Source: an uncultured Sulfolobales archaeon (GTDB lineage: Archaea; Thermoproteota; Thermoprotei_A; Sulfolobales; Acidilobaceae). Taken from it: a stretch of 64,000 bases of DNA. Where the stretch lies: the NCBI GenBank assembly GCA_937921695.1, contig CAKZTZ010000001.1:95932-159931 (forward strand), read 5' to 3'. Below are positions 21,590 to 31,006 of this stretch, one piece after another. Made by a program: the position numbers and the translations under genes. The stretch's first letter is position 1, and each line of letters starts with the position of its first letter. The notes under the pieces are model-generated. The model did no database searches. It was not told where the DNA came from and worked only from the letters and a program-made list of their open reading frames with translations.

Positions 21590-22945
21590 TTGTTAGTTTG
21601 CCGTTTAAAAACGCGCGCAAAGCCGGCTTCTAGGGGGCTAGAGTTGAAGCTAGCATTAATAACTACCCTGGAAGAGTTTGACGAGACCATTATTAGGAAC
21701 TTGGAAACCCTAGGATACCACGTTACTGTTATTAAAGTTGTAAGCTTGAGCCCAGAAGCGTTGTCAGAGGCTTTAGAGGGTTTAGAGTTCGACTACGCTA
21801 TAGTTCCAGGTTCTTCACCCCACGACTATGGGGGGCTAGAGTTTAAGGTTGTTAAGGGCTCTGTGTCACCATATACTCTACCATATATTTTATCGCTCGC
21901 GAGCCCAAGGGTTCTCAGCCCGAAAGTTCAAGCTGAGAAGGTTTTAGGGCCCAACGTTATGGCTGAAGTTGCTGAGAGAGTTTACATGGACATATTATCC
22001 TCTCTAGAACCCGCTTTCACCGTTGGAGGTTTAAAAGTACCCCGCAAGCCCCCTCCCATCTTAGTAGCCTCAGACATATACGTTACAGAGTCTAGGGTTG
22101 GCGATGCTGCTGTTGAAGAGTCCTCCTACAGGTTATCTGAGGGCGCCGACATAATTGTTCTAAGCTCTCACCCGACTTTAAACAGTAGGCTATACCTTGA
22201 CACTTTAGAGGCTGTAATGAGCTCCCTGGGGAAGCCTGTGGCAGCAGACCCTGCGCGGCTTGAAACGCTTGTAGAAGCAGTAGATATGGGAGCCCAGATA
22301 GCTATGAGCCTAACCCCGGGGGATCTAGACAGGATACCTAAAACATTGAGAGATAAAGCTGCCTACGTCATCATACCCGGGGAAACCTCAAACTGGGAAG
22401 CTAGAGTTGATATTCTAGAGAGGGCTCATAGTAGGGCTCTCGAGCTGGGGTATAATAGTGTGATATTAGACCCGATAGTTAACCCCCCAGTTTACAGGGG
22501 CACGCTAGACTCCCTCATAGCCTCCAGGATACTCTCAAAACTCGGAGCCCCAATAATGCTCGGGCTTAACAACGCTGTTGAAATGGCTGACATAGACACG
22601 CACGCCTCAACAGCCACACTAATAATGTTAGCCTGTGAAGCCGGGGCATCCATAGTAATGGTGGGGGAGGAAAGCTACAAAGCCCGGGGGAACACTAGGG
22701 AAGCAGCTAGAGCGGCTAGAATGGCCTCAATATCTCTGAAACTTAAAACCCCACCCAAAGACATGGGAATATCAATACTAGACTTTAAAGGCAAGAACCC
22801 CCCGGAAGGGCTGGAATACCTGGGAAGAGGTAGGGTGAAAATTAAAAAACTGGGGTTAGAAGTTAACTGTAGAGATAAGAACTCCCTAGAGGAGTTAAAG
22901 AATTATTGGAACCTCCTAGGGGAGGCGTGTAGGCCCTGGGTTTAA
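21590..22945 (+). CDS. Dihydropteroate synthase-related protein
   Basis: DHPS-like TIM-barrel pattern (SEGADIIVLSSHPTLNSR, VAADPARLETLVEAVDMGA). Confidence 0.75.
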   Translation: MLVCRLKTRAKPASRGLELKLALITTLEEFDETIIRNLETLGYHVTVIKVVSLSPEALSEALEGLEFDYAIVPGSSPHDYGGLEFKVVKGSVSPYTLPYILSLASPRVLSPKVQAEKVLGPNVMAEVAERVYMDILSSLEPAFTVGGLKVPRKPPPILVASDIYVTESRVGDAAVEESSYRLSEGADIIVLSSHPTLNSRLYLDTLEAVMSSLGKPVAADPARLETLVEAVDMGAQIAMSLTPGDLDRIPKTLRDKAAYVIIPGETSNWEARVDILERAHSRALELGYNSVILDPIVNPPVYRGTLDSLIASRILSKLGAPIMLGLNNAVEMADIDTHASTATLIMLACEAGASIVMVGEESYKARGNTREAARAARMASISLKLKTPPKDMGISILDFKGKNPPEGLEYLGRGRVKIKKLGLEVNCRDKNSLEELKNYWNLLGEACRPWV

Positions 22946-23673
22946 CGTTCTTCTAGCTCTTTTTTAACCTCCTCTTGGAGTTCCCTTATCTTCTTAATGT
23001 TCTCTCTAACTTTCTCAAGCCATTCCTTTGAAGCTTCTATACCCTTCCTGACGAAGAACGCTACAGCTTCACTCCTACTCTTAAATATACCGGCATCTAC
23101 AAGCTCATCTACAACCTTAGCATCCTCCTCTCTAAGCCTTATAGAGGATACTACAGTAGCTGCTGAAACACTCTCAGCAACCCTCCTAACCTCCTCTAAC
23201 GCGGACTTTAAAGCCTCCCCAACTTCCTTGCCCACGATCCTGGTGAGCCTCTGAGGCATAACTGTTATGGCGGTCCAGTAGGGGTCTCTCTTAATCCTTA
23301 TAAACTTCATAACCGGAACTTGATCCTCAATCTTCTTTATAACATCTTCATACTTCCTAGTAAACTCTTCAACCCTACTCTCTATAAGCTTCTCGACTTC
23401 CTCAACCGCCTGGGAGAGGCTTTTGTCACCAGCCCTCTCAGCCTCCCGCTTCAAGTCTTTCAATGATCTTTTAGCTTCTAGGAGCTCTTCCCCGAAATCG
23501 TCCACTATATCTTCAAGCTTCTTCGCTAGATATTTGAATCTGAAAGGCCCCCTCCAGTACATTGTCTCTTCAACGAGCTCCTCAAGCTCTCTAACAGCCT
23601 CCCTGTACGCGCTCTCTATTTTATTCTTAAGTTTTTCAATCTCTCCTTCAAACTTACTCAAACCCTTCACCAT
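22942..23673 (-). CDS. Coiled-coil protein with a C-terminal ribbon-helix-helix-like domain
   Basis: SSIRLREEDAKVVDELVDAGIFKSRSEAVAFFVRKGIE resembles CopG/RHH. Confidence 0.7.
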   Translation of the reverse strand: MVKGLSKFEGEIEKLKNKIESAYREAVRELEELVEETMYWRGPFRFKYLAKKLEDIVDDFGEELLEAKRSLKDLKREAERAGDKSLSQAVEEVEKLIESRVEEFTRKYEDVIKKIEDQVPVMKFIRIKRDPYWTAITVMPQRLTRIVGKEVGEALKSALEEVRRVAESVSAATVVSSIRLREEDAKVVDELVDAGIFKSRSEAVAFFVRKGIEASKEWLEKVRENIKKIRELQEEVKKELEER

Positions 23674-23676
23674 ACA

Positions 23677-23755
23677 TGTAATATTGTAAGCCGGAAGTTT
23701 AAATTCTTTAAGTTAACGTAATATTTAATCTTTTAAATTTTATATTAACATTACA
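23677..23755. promoter_or_regulatory. Iterated TGTAATATT-like half-sites upstream of the RHH-like gene
   Basis: TGTAATATT 23677-23685, CGTAATATT 23717-23725, AACATTACA 23747-23755 (inverse copy). Confidence 0.4.
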
Positions 23756-23884
23756 TTTTTCCCTACTTATAATTAGCGAAGCCAGCCACATCTAAAGAAA
23801 AAGCTTAAAAGTTACAGCAAACCCTATAAAATACTGGAGCAGAGCTAGATGCTCTAAGAGAACATACGTGAGGGTGTCACAACT

Positions 23885-24937
23885 TTGAACTACGATTTTA
23901 TAGTACTAGGCTCCGGAATATCGGGGCTCTCCACCGCCCTAATGCTGGGGGAGAAGGGTTACAGGGTAGCGCTCGTGGGGACTCCAGAGCTTATGGTTCT
24001 AGTTGGGGGGAGCTCCTCGGGCATACTAACATATCATATGGATGAGCCTTTCATAGACTGGTCTCTCAGGACGCTAGACTTCTACAAGAGGATAGACGGC
24101 AAAAGTATATTGAAGGCTGGCCCCAGCCTATGGTTCTCGCCTAGCGAGCCGTTCGTTAGAAAAACCCTAAACAGGGTGGCTGAGGCCGGGTTAAAATACA
24201 GGATCCTGGACTCGGATCAGGTTAGAGAGCTCCCCTTTAAGACTGTAGAGGGGGAGATAATTGCTATGGCCGAGCTTTACACTATAGCTGTAGGAAGGCT
24301 GTTTAAGGGTATCCTGAAAATAGTTGGAGATGTGAACGTTGAAATAGTGGAGGGGTGGGGGAGCCTTAAAGAGAATACTGTAACAGTGAGGGGTGAAACT
24401 CTTAGAGGCGAAGTTATAGTGGCCGCGGGCCCGTGGAGTAAAGAAATAGTAAACCTCGAGAACACGATAATATATAAGTGTCAGGCGGTGAGGCTGGAAG
24501 AGCCTCAAATAGATTACACTATAATAGATGATGTTAAAGGCTACTACGCCTCTAAAACAGAAGACAACACTATAGCCTTAGGGGACGGGATAAAGATCGA
24601 GGTGAAAGAGCCTGAGGAAGCCTTCAAGCCAGACAACTGTGTCGTAGAAGAGATCATAAGGAGGGCGGAGAGCAGGGGCATAATATCAAAACCGAAAATC
24701 TCATACACAGTATCGGCACCCTGCATAGGGACGGGAGACTCATACCCCCTAGTAGGTGAGGTTAAAGAAGGGGTCTACGTTATAACAGCCCTCGACGGGG
24801 TAGGATTCTCAATAGGGCCGGCCCTAGCAGAACTCCTAGTAGAACATTTAACCAGGGGGGCGAAAATACCGGGAGAACTAGACCCCAAGAGAAACATAGG
24901 TAACAAGAACCCGATAGAGCCCGTAGACCCCCCGTGA
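23885..24937 (+). CDS. FAD-dependent oxidoreductase (DadA/GlpO-like)
   Basis: DFIVLGSGISGLSTALMLGEKGYRVALV dinucleotide-binding motif. Confidence 0.9.
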   Translation: MNYDFIVLGSGISGLSTALMLGEKGYRVALVGTPELMVLVGGSSSGILTYHMDEPFIDWSLRTLDFYKRIDGKSILKAGPSLWFSPSEPFVRKTLNRVAEAGLKYRILDSDQVRELPFKTVEGEIIAMAELYTIAVGRLFKGILKIVGDVNVEIVEGWGSLKENTVTVRGETLRGEVIVAAGPWSKEIVNLENTIIYKCQAVRLEEPQIDYTIIDDVKGYYASKTEDNTIALGDGIKIEVKEPEEAFKPDNCVVEEIIRRAESRGIISKPKISYTVSAPCIGTGDSYPLVGEVKEGVYVITALDGVGFSIGPALAELLVEHLTRGAKIPGELDPKRNIGNKNPIEPVDPP

Positions 24938-24976
24938 GCTCAGCGTTCCCCGGCCGGGGGCGGCGGGCCTCTAGTT

Positions 24977-26473
24977 CTAGCCCCTTATCTTCTCCTCTAG
25001 GTATTTGTTGAAGTATTCAGTGTTCACAGGCTCTCCAAGGCTTTTCTCTAAGAGTTGCTTAGGCGGGTATGTGGCTCCATACTTGTGTATGTGCTCTCTT
25101 AGGAACACTTTTAGGTCGCCCAGCTTGTTAGCTTCAATTATATCGCTCAGCCTCGCCAGCTTCTTCTCTATAGTGGCTTTTATCTGAGCAGCTATTATGT
25201 TGCCTAAAGTGTATGTGGGGAAGTAGCCTATGTAAGCTATTGACCAGTGTATGTCTTGCATCACGCCCTCAGAGGGGTTTCCGGGTCTTAAGCCTAGTAG
25301 TTCATCCATCATGTTATCCCAGAGTTCTGGGAGCTCATCTACTTTAACTTCACCAGCCACCATTAGCCTTTCAAGCTTATACCTCAAGTATATGTGTAGG
25401 TTGTATGTTACCTCGTCAGCGTCAACTCTTATGAGGCTGGGCCTCACTATGTTGAAATACTTGTAGAGCTCCTCTTCACTATATCCCCTTGTGAACTCTA
25501 AATGTTTATCTAATATAGGCTTCACTAGCCTAGTAAACTCTAGACTCCTACCTATAATGTTTTCCCAGAACCTACTCTGGCTCTCATGGACCCCCAGGCT
25601 CGCGCCCCGAGCTAGGGGTGTCATGGCGAGGCCCTCATCTACCTGGAGGTCGTAGAGGGCGTGGCCGAACTCGTGTATGACGGCGAACATGCTCCTCCTA
25701 AAGTCTACACCTTCATATCTCGTTGTTATCCTAACATCTCTGAGCCCTATACCGCTAGTGAATGGGTGGGCGCTTACATCAAGCCTCCCCCTGCTCCAAG
25801 GGAATCCCAGTATGTCGAGTATCTCCCTGTTAACAGCCTCCATAGACTCCCTAGTGTAGGCTACACTCTCTAGAGGGTGGCTCTTAGGGAAACGGCCTAC
25901 GCTCAAGGCTTCATCTAAAACCTTCCTTATAGTCGGGACTATAGATGTGAATATGCTGTCAACATCCCTATCCCTCAGCCCCTCCTCGTAGAAGTCTAGG
26001 AGCGCGTCGTAAGGGTGCTCTTCATAGCCCACATGCTCTGCAACCTCCCTAGTAAGCTCCACTATTCTAGAGAGGTAGGGCTTGAAAGCCCCGAAATCCC
26101 CCCGAGGCCTAGCCTCCCTCCACACTTTTGAAGCCTCCTGTCTAAGCTTCGCAAGCTCATACTGGACCCTCTCAGGTATCTTCCTAATCCTATCTATCTC
26201 CCTCGAGAGAACCCTGACAACACCCCTCTCATAGTCGTTCAACCCTTCAGCATCCCTCAACATGTCAACCATGGGCGCGATATCGTTCAACAAGAGCCTC
26301 CTACTAAGAAGGGAGAGCTCTGCTGAAGCAACAGCCCTCTCAAAAACGCTCTCACGAGGCATGTAAGTCTCAGAATCCCAGCCCATGAGGCTCATAGAGT
26401 AGCCTAAAGCCCAGAGAGCCCTATACTTCTCTAGAAGTTCTAGGACGCGCTTATCCTCAAACACCGCTAACAC
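24977..26473 (-). CDS. Carboxypeptidase Taq (M32 metallopeptidase)
   Basis: VIHEFGHALYDLQ (HEFGH); HESQSRFWEN. Confidence 0.95.
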   Translation of the reverse strand: MLAVFEDKRVLELLEKYRALWALGYSMSLMGWDSETYMPRESVFERAVASAELSLLSRRLLLNDIAPMVDMLRDAEGLNDYERGVVRVLSREIDRIRKIPERVQYELAKLRQEASKVWREARPRGDFGAFKPYLSRIVELTREVAEHVGYEEHPYDALLDFYEEGLRDRDVDSIFTSIVPTIRKVLDEALSVGRFPKSHPLESVAYTRESMEAVNREILDILGFPWSRGRLDVSAHPFTSGIGLRDVRITTRYEGVDFRRSMFAVIHEFGHALYDLQVDEGLAMTPLARGASLGVHESQSRFWENIIGRSLEFTRLVKPILDKHLEFTRGYSEEELYKYFNIVRPSLIRVDADEVTYNLHIYLRYKLERLMVAGEVKVDELPELWDNMMDELLGLRPGNPSEGVMQDIHWSIAYIGYFPTYTLGNIIAAQIKATIEKKLARLSDIIEANKLGDLKVFLREHIHKYGATYPPKQLLEKSLGEPVNTEYFNKYLEEKIRG

Positions 26474-26553
26474 CTTAAAAGGCTGGGAAGCCCTAAACCT
26501 TAATAAAACTACTATATATAGCGGGTCGACCCAGTGAAACCAGGGGTTGAAGC

Positions 26554-27192
26554 TTGGATAGTAGAAGGGTGTGGAGGGCTAGCGAAGCCCTAGCAGCAAG
26601 GCACCTGGAATCCCAAGGGTTCAAAATAATAGATATGCATAGGAAGATCGCTGTGGGCGGGGTGGAAGTTTCAGACATAGATATAGTCGCGTTGAAAAAT
26701 GGAGAATACTACGCTGTAGAAGTCAAAGCAGGTAGTGCGGACGTTGACGCTGTAAGGCAAATCTACGTAAACTCTAAACTCGCAGGCATGAAGCCCATGC
26801 TAGTAGCTCGGGGCCTAGCCGATGAGAGGGCTCTAGTAGTAGCTAGAGAGCTTGGAGTCGAGCTTAACATACTACCAGACACTATAGTAGTAGATGTTAA
26901 CGAGCTGAGGGAAGCTGTTTACGACGCTGTCTACTCGGCATTAAACGACTTACTATACTATGTTACAGTATGCGATAAGATGAGCGGGGAAGAAATTAAA
27001 ATAGTAGAAACGCTGGCGAGCTGCGAGAGTATTTCCGACGCCGCGGAGAAACTGGGCGTGAACGAGGGCGAGCTCATATCGCAAATAGCTAAACTATCTA
27101 ATAAAAACCTCCTACCTAGAGGGGTTCCTTTTAGAAACCTAGTACTAGTATCTAGGATCATAATATTGGCGTGTTCTCGAGGAAAACCTTAA
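26554..27192 (+). CDS. RecB-like (PD-D/EXK) nuclease domain with C-terminal HTH-like region
   Basis: EVSDIDIVALKNGEYYAVEVKAG nuclease-like motif. Confidence 0.65.
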   Translation: MDSRRVWRASEALAARHLESQGFKIIDMHRKIAVGGVEVSDIDIVALKNGEYYAVEVKAGSADVDAVRQIYVNSKLAGMKPMLVARGLADERALVVARELGVELNILPDTIVVDVNELREAVYDAVYSALNDLLYYVTVCDKMSGEEIKIVETLASCESISDAAEKLGVNEGELISQIAKLSNKNLLPRGVPFRNLVLVSRIIILACSRGKP

Positions 27193-27193
27193 C

Positions 27194-27403
27194 CTATATA
27201 CGTCTCATAACAGTATGGGATTCAATGATCTCCCTAAATGTCAACTTGTAATGCTTAGCTTCAGTTAAACCTTCAAGGCCTATCATGCTTTCTAGCTCAG
27301 AGAGTAAGCTTGTAGGTAGCATTAATAATTCTTCGGAATCTAAGCCTATGTTACTCCCTTTTCTCCCTAACGCTTCCTTTAACGCGTTTATTATGCTTTT
27401 CAT
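27194..27403 (-). CDS. Small hypothetical protein (69 aa)
   Basis: ORF convergent with the nuclease-like gene, 1-nt gap. Confidence 0.45.
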   Translation of the reverse strand: MKSIINALKEALGRKGSNIGLDSEELLMLPTSLLSELESMIGLEGLTEAKHYKLTFREIIESHTVMRRI

Positions 27404-27655
27404 CCTGGATCTCCCTATTTAACAGTGTTAACTAGAGCTTTTAAGCTAGAGGTTTATAGATATAAATAGCTATTAATACTGTAAGCCCACCTTTTACATG
27501 TAAATTTTTCTTAACAAGATACTAGCCCAGGAGATCATACAAGCACACTTATAGCTTAAGTATTCCACATTATCATTCATATCTAAGCTAGTTATCCCTA
27601 TTATTTTGTTTAAATCATGTATTTAATAACGTTAGATTAGAGTATGATATATTAG

Positions 27656-27910
27656 GTGTTCTGTATGGCTGAAAAGAGAATAGAGCTCACTAAGGAGGCT
27701 TGGAAGACGTGCACGGATAAGCCTTCCGTCAAGCTTATGATGACTCTTGAGGAAGCTTCAGAAGGCGATATTATAGTTGTTGTTGGGGAGGAAGATTTCG
27801 CCCCCTCATCTATGGTTATGAAAGTTGTTGGGAGATGGGATATTGAAGTTCTAGATTTTGATAGTGACGGCTACCTTTATACTTTGAAGGTTAGGAAGGT
27901 TAAGGGTTAG
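27656..27910 (+). CDS. TusA/SirA-like small protein (atypical Cys motif)
   Basis: KPSVKLMMTLEEASEGDIIVVV...EVLDFDSDGYLYTLKVRK resembles TusA fold; adjacent to sufS. Confidence 0.55.
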   Translation: MFCMAEKRIELTKEAWKTCTDKPSVKLMMTLEEASEGDIIVVVGEEDFAPSSMVMKVVGRWDIEVLDFDSDGYLYTLKVRKVKG

Positions 27911-27915
27911 GGCCC

Positions 27916-29151
27916 ATGGTTGACTGTAAGAGTCTCAGGGGGGATTTCCCAGAGATATCTGGGAGGGGCCTCGTTTTCCTAGATAGTGCTGCGAGCTCCC
28001 TCAAGCCTAGGAGTGTTATAGATTCTATGAGGGTTTTCATGGAGAATAGTTATGCTAACGTTCACAGGGGCGCTTACAGGGTTAGCCTTGAAGCTTCTAA
28101 GGCCTACGAGGATGCTCACGAGGCTGTAGCTAAGTTTATTAACGCGTGGAGCTTGGAGGAGGTTATATTCACTAAGAACACTACTGAATCCCTCCAGCTC
28201 CTAGCCCTAACACTCTTCTATAATAAGCTCATAGGTAGGGGGGATGAAATAGTTGTTACTGAAGCTGAACACCATAGCAATATGCTCCCCTGGGTTAGGA
28301 TAGCTAGGATAGCCGGGGCTAAGGTTAAAATGGTCCCAGTAGATAGTGAGGGGGTCCCCCGCTGGGATATGCTCGAGGAGATCTTGAGCGAGAAAACTAG
28401 AGTAGTAGCTTTCGGCCATGCCTCCAACGTTACAGGATATCTCAGCGATGCTAGGAAGATAGCTAGGGAAGCCCGCAAAGTTGGGGCCCTAGTGGTTATA
28501 GATGGAGCCCAGTCGGTACCCCATGTTAAAGTAGACGTTAGAGAGTTGGAAGCTGACTTCATAGCTTTCAGCGGCCATAAAATGCTGGGGCCCAGCGGCA
28601 TAGGAGTCCTCTGGGGCAAACTAGACTTCCTCGAAAACCTAGAACCCCCCCTGGGGGGCGGGGGTACTGTTAAGAGGGTGAGGCTTGAAGGGGGAGATGT
28701 TAAGATAGACTGGGAAACCCCGCCCTGGAAGTTTGAATCTGGAACCCCGCCCATAGTGGAAGCTGTAGGCCTAGCTAAAGCTGTAGAGTACCTTGAGAAT
28801 ATAGGGATGCATAATGTTGAAGCACATGAAAAGAGACTCACAGAATATGCGATGAAAAACTTGGAAGAACTAGGAGACCCTATAAGAATACTCGGCCCCA
28901 AAGACCCTAACAAGAAACTCGGAATAGTATCATTCACTATAGGAACACTAGACCCCAGCCTCATAGGGGCGTGGCTAGACTCCTACAACATAGCTGTTAG
29001 AACAGGACTACACTGCGCCCACATACTCCACGACAAACTAGGGGCAACCCAGGGGAGTGTGAGAGCAAGCTTCTACATATACAACTGCCACGATGACGTT
29101 GATAAACTAAGAAACTCCCTAGAAGAACTCCTCAAAACACTAGAAAAATAA
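27916..29151 (+). CDS. sufS: Cysteine desulfurase (SufS-like)
   Basis: VFLDSAASSLKP; AFSGHKMLGPSGIGVLWGK; TGLHCAHILHDKLG. Confidence 0.95.
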   Translation: MVDCKSLRGDFPEISGRGLVFLDSAASSLKPRSVIDSMRVFMENSYANVHRGAYRVSLEASKAYEDAHEAVAKFINAWSLEEVIFTKNTTESLQLLALTLFYNKLIGRGDEIVVTEAEHHSNMLPWVRIARIAGAKVKMVPVDSEGVPRWDMLEEILSEKTRVVAFGHASNVTGYLSDARKIAREARKVGALVVIDGAQSVPHVKVDVRELEADFIAFSGHKMLGPSGIGVLWGKLDFLENLEPPLGGGGTVKRVRLEGGDVKIDWETPPWKFESGTPPIVEAVGLAKAVEYLENIGMHNVEAHEKRLTEYAMKNLEELGDPIRILGPKDPNKKLGIVSFTIGTLDPSLIGAWLDSYNIAVRTGLHCAHILHDKLGATQGSVRASFYIYNCHDDVDKLRNSLEELLKTLEK

Positions 29152-29243
29152 ACCAGACTCCAAAGCAGACGTTTACCCTATGAAACTCTAGGGTGTTCCC
29201 AAGTTAAAAACTCTAGTGTTTAAGGAATCGCTAATTATCTGGT

Positions 29244-29633
29244 TTACTTTGCTGTTTGTAGTTTAGCTATGTAGTCTTGGGGTTTTAGTAGGCTTTCCAG
29301 CTCTTTCGGGTTTTCAAGTTTAATCTTTAATATCCACCCTTCCCCGTAGGGGTCTTTGTTTAATAGTTCCGGCTCTTCTCTCAGCCTTTCATTGACCTCC
29401 GCTACTGCCCCCGCTGCGGGAGTGTATATTTCGGCTGTCGCTTTAATAGATTCTATGACAGCTACTGCCTGGCCTTTAGAGGCTCTAGCCCCCTTCTTGG
29501 GTAGTTCTACGCCTACAATGTCTCTTAGCATTTTCTGAGCGTAGTCGGATATGCCTATTGTTATAGTGTCGCCTTCAACTCTAACCCACTCGTCTGTTTG
29601 AGTGTATAGGAGTGTGTCATCTATTTTAACGAT
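29244..29633 (-). CDS. gcvH: Glycine cleavage system H protein
   Basis: VIESIKATAEIYTPAAGAV lipoylation motif; start taken at MIVKIDDTLL rather than the longer ORF. Confidence 0.85.
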   Translation of the reverse strand: MVKIDDTLLYTQTDEWVRVEGDTITIGISDYAQKMLRDIVGVELPKKGARASKGQAVAVIESIKATAEIYTPAAGAVAEVNERLREEPELLNKDPYGEGWILKIKLENPKELESLLKPQDYIAKLQTAK

Positions 29634-29721
29634 CATATTCTTTAAAGCCACCTCTACAATGCCCAAGCTCCGCGCACCAAAACTGTTTACATCACGCCAC
29701 CCTAATAAATATGAGTCTTTT

Positions 29722-30753
29722 TTAAGCCCGCTCGGAGGCTCCTGTGAGGCTTTCAAGCTCTCTAGCGTATTTCAATCCGCTCCCCGTGAGTATGAGCACG
29801 ACATCCCTATCTTCAAGCTTACCCGCTATAGCTTTAAAAGCAGCCCAGACAACGGCTGAGGAGGGTTCAACTATGAAGCCCATGGAGAGTAGCTCCCTCA
29901 ACGCCACCCTTATAGCTCCATTTCCAACCTTAACTACTCCTCCCTCCGTCTCTCTCACAGCCTTCGCAATCTCCCCAAGCCTTGGAGGCTCCTTTATAAC
30001 GAGGGCGTCTGCGAGGCTCGACTTCTCGCCCCCAATAGATTCTAAAACCCCTAGCACTCTCGAGAGGGGGGAGGCTTCGCTCGCCTGCACAGCTATGAGC
30101 CTGGGCTTAGCCCCAGCCTCCCTCAACCCCCTATATAAGCCTAAGAGCAGGCTACCGCTAGAAACAGGGGCTATAACAGTGGGGCTCTTATAGTGTTCTG
30201 CAAGCTCTAAACCTATACTCTTCATACCCTCGAGGAATATGGGGCTCGTCAAGTGGGCTACATGGAAACACTCGCCAGCCCAGGCTGCAGCCATGTTTGA
30301 AGCTTCAACCCTACTCTCAGCTATGAATACTTTAGCTCCTAAAGCTCTCAACAGTGAAACCTTAGGTGCCCCCGCAGTCTTAGGAACGAAAACTATAGGC
30401 TCTAAGCCTAGCCTAGAAGCGAAAGTCGCAAGAGACAATGCAGTATTACCGCTAGAGTCTACGACAACACACTTATAGCCGAGACCCCTAGCAAGCTGGA
30501 GACTATAAGAGACACCCCTATCCTTAAAACTACCAGAAGGATTCAAATACTCAAGCTTAAACCCAACAATACCCCCATAGAAACTCTCGAAAACAATGGG
30601 AGTACGACCCTCACCCAAAACCCTAGGAAAACTAGGAAGCTCGCCTGAAACCTCCAGAGGACCCCCACACCTCGGACACCAAGGATAATAAGACTCAAGA
30701 CCCCCGGAAAACCCGCACCTCGGACAATAAAGACTCCAAACCAAAACACACAC
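29722..30753 (-). CDS. thrC: Threonine synthase
   Basis: YCPRCG...GRTPIVFESFYGGIVGFKLEYLNPSGSFKDRGVSYS; start reassigned to GTG ~30753 because the longer ORF runs into the tRNA. Confidence 0.9.
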   Translation of the reverse strand: MCVLVWSLYCPRCGFSGGLESYYPWCPRCGGPLEVSGELPSFPRVLGEGRTPIVFESFYGGIVGFKLEYLNPSGSFKDRGVSYSLQLARGLGYKCVVVDSSGNTALSLATFASRLGLEPIVFVPKTAGAPKVSLLRALGAKVFIAESRVEASNMAAAWAGECFHVAHLTSPIFLEGMKSIGLELAEHYKSPTVIAPVSSGSLLLGLYRGLREAGAKPRLIAVQASEASPLSRVLGVLESIGGEKSSLADALVIKEPPRLGEIAKAVRETEGGVVKVGNGAIRVALRELLSMGFIVEPSSAVVWAAFKAIAGKLEDRDVVLILTGSGLKYARELESLTGASERA

Positions 30754-30809
30754 CCCAAAACTAAAAGCTAGAGAGGCTCTATAAGCTTTAGCCAAACCAA
30801 AAACTCTAG

Positions 30810-30888
30810 GGGCCCGTAGCTCAGCCAGGACTAGAGCGTCGGCCTGCGGAGCCGGAGGCCCCGGGTTCAAATCCCGGCGGGCCCGCCA
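30810..30888 (+). tRNA. tRNA-Arg (anticodon GCG), CCA encoded
   Basis: Acceptor GGGCCCG/CGGGCCC, anticodon stem TCGGC-CTGCGGA-GCCGG, T-arm CCGGG-TTCAAAT-CCCGG, GCCA 3' end. Confidence 0.95.
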
Positions 30889-31006
30889 CTACATACTCTC
30901 ACTCTAAGACTAGAGGAGCTCTCTATTCAACTTAACTTCCATCTTCGTGGAGAACCATTTTATGAGTTCATTGGCTTTGATGTTTTATGCTAATCATGTA
31001 TGCTTC

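Noticed and set aside
29634-29756. N-terminal 41-aa extension of GcvH ORF
   Set aside because: GcvH homology starts at MIVKIDDTLL; extension is probably untranslated.
30754-30870. N-terminal extension of the threonine synthase ORF
   Set aside because: Extension overlaps the tRNA-Arg gene; homologous region begins at VLVWSLYCPRCG.
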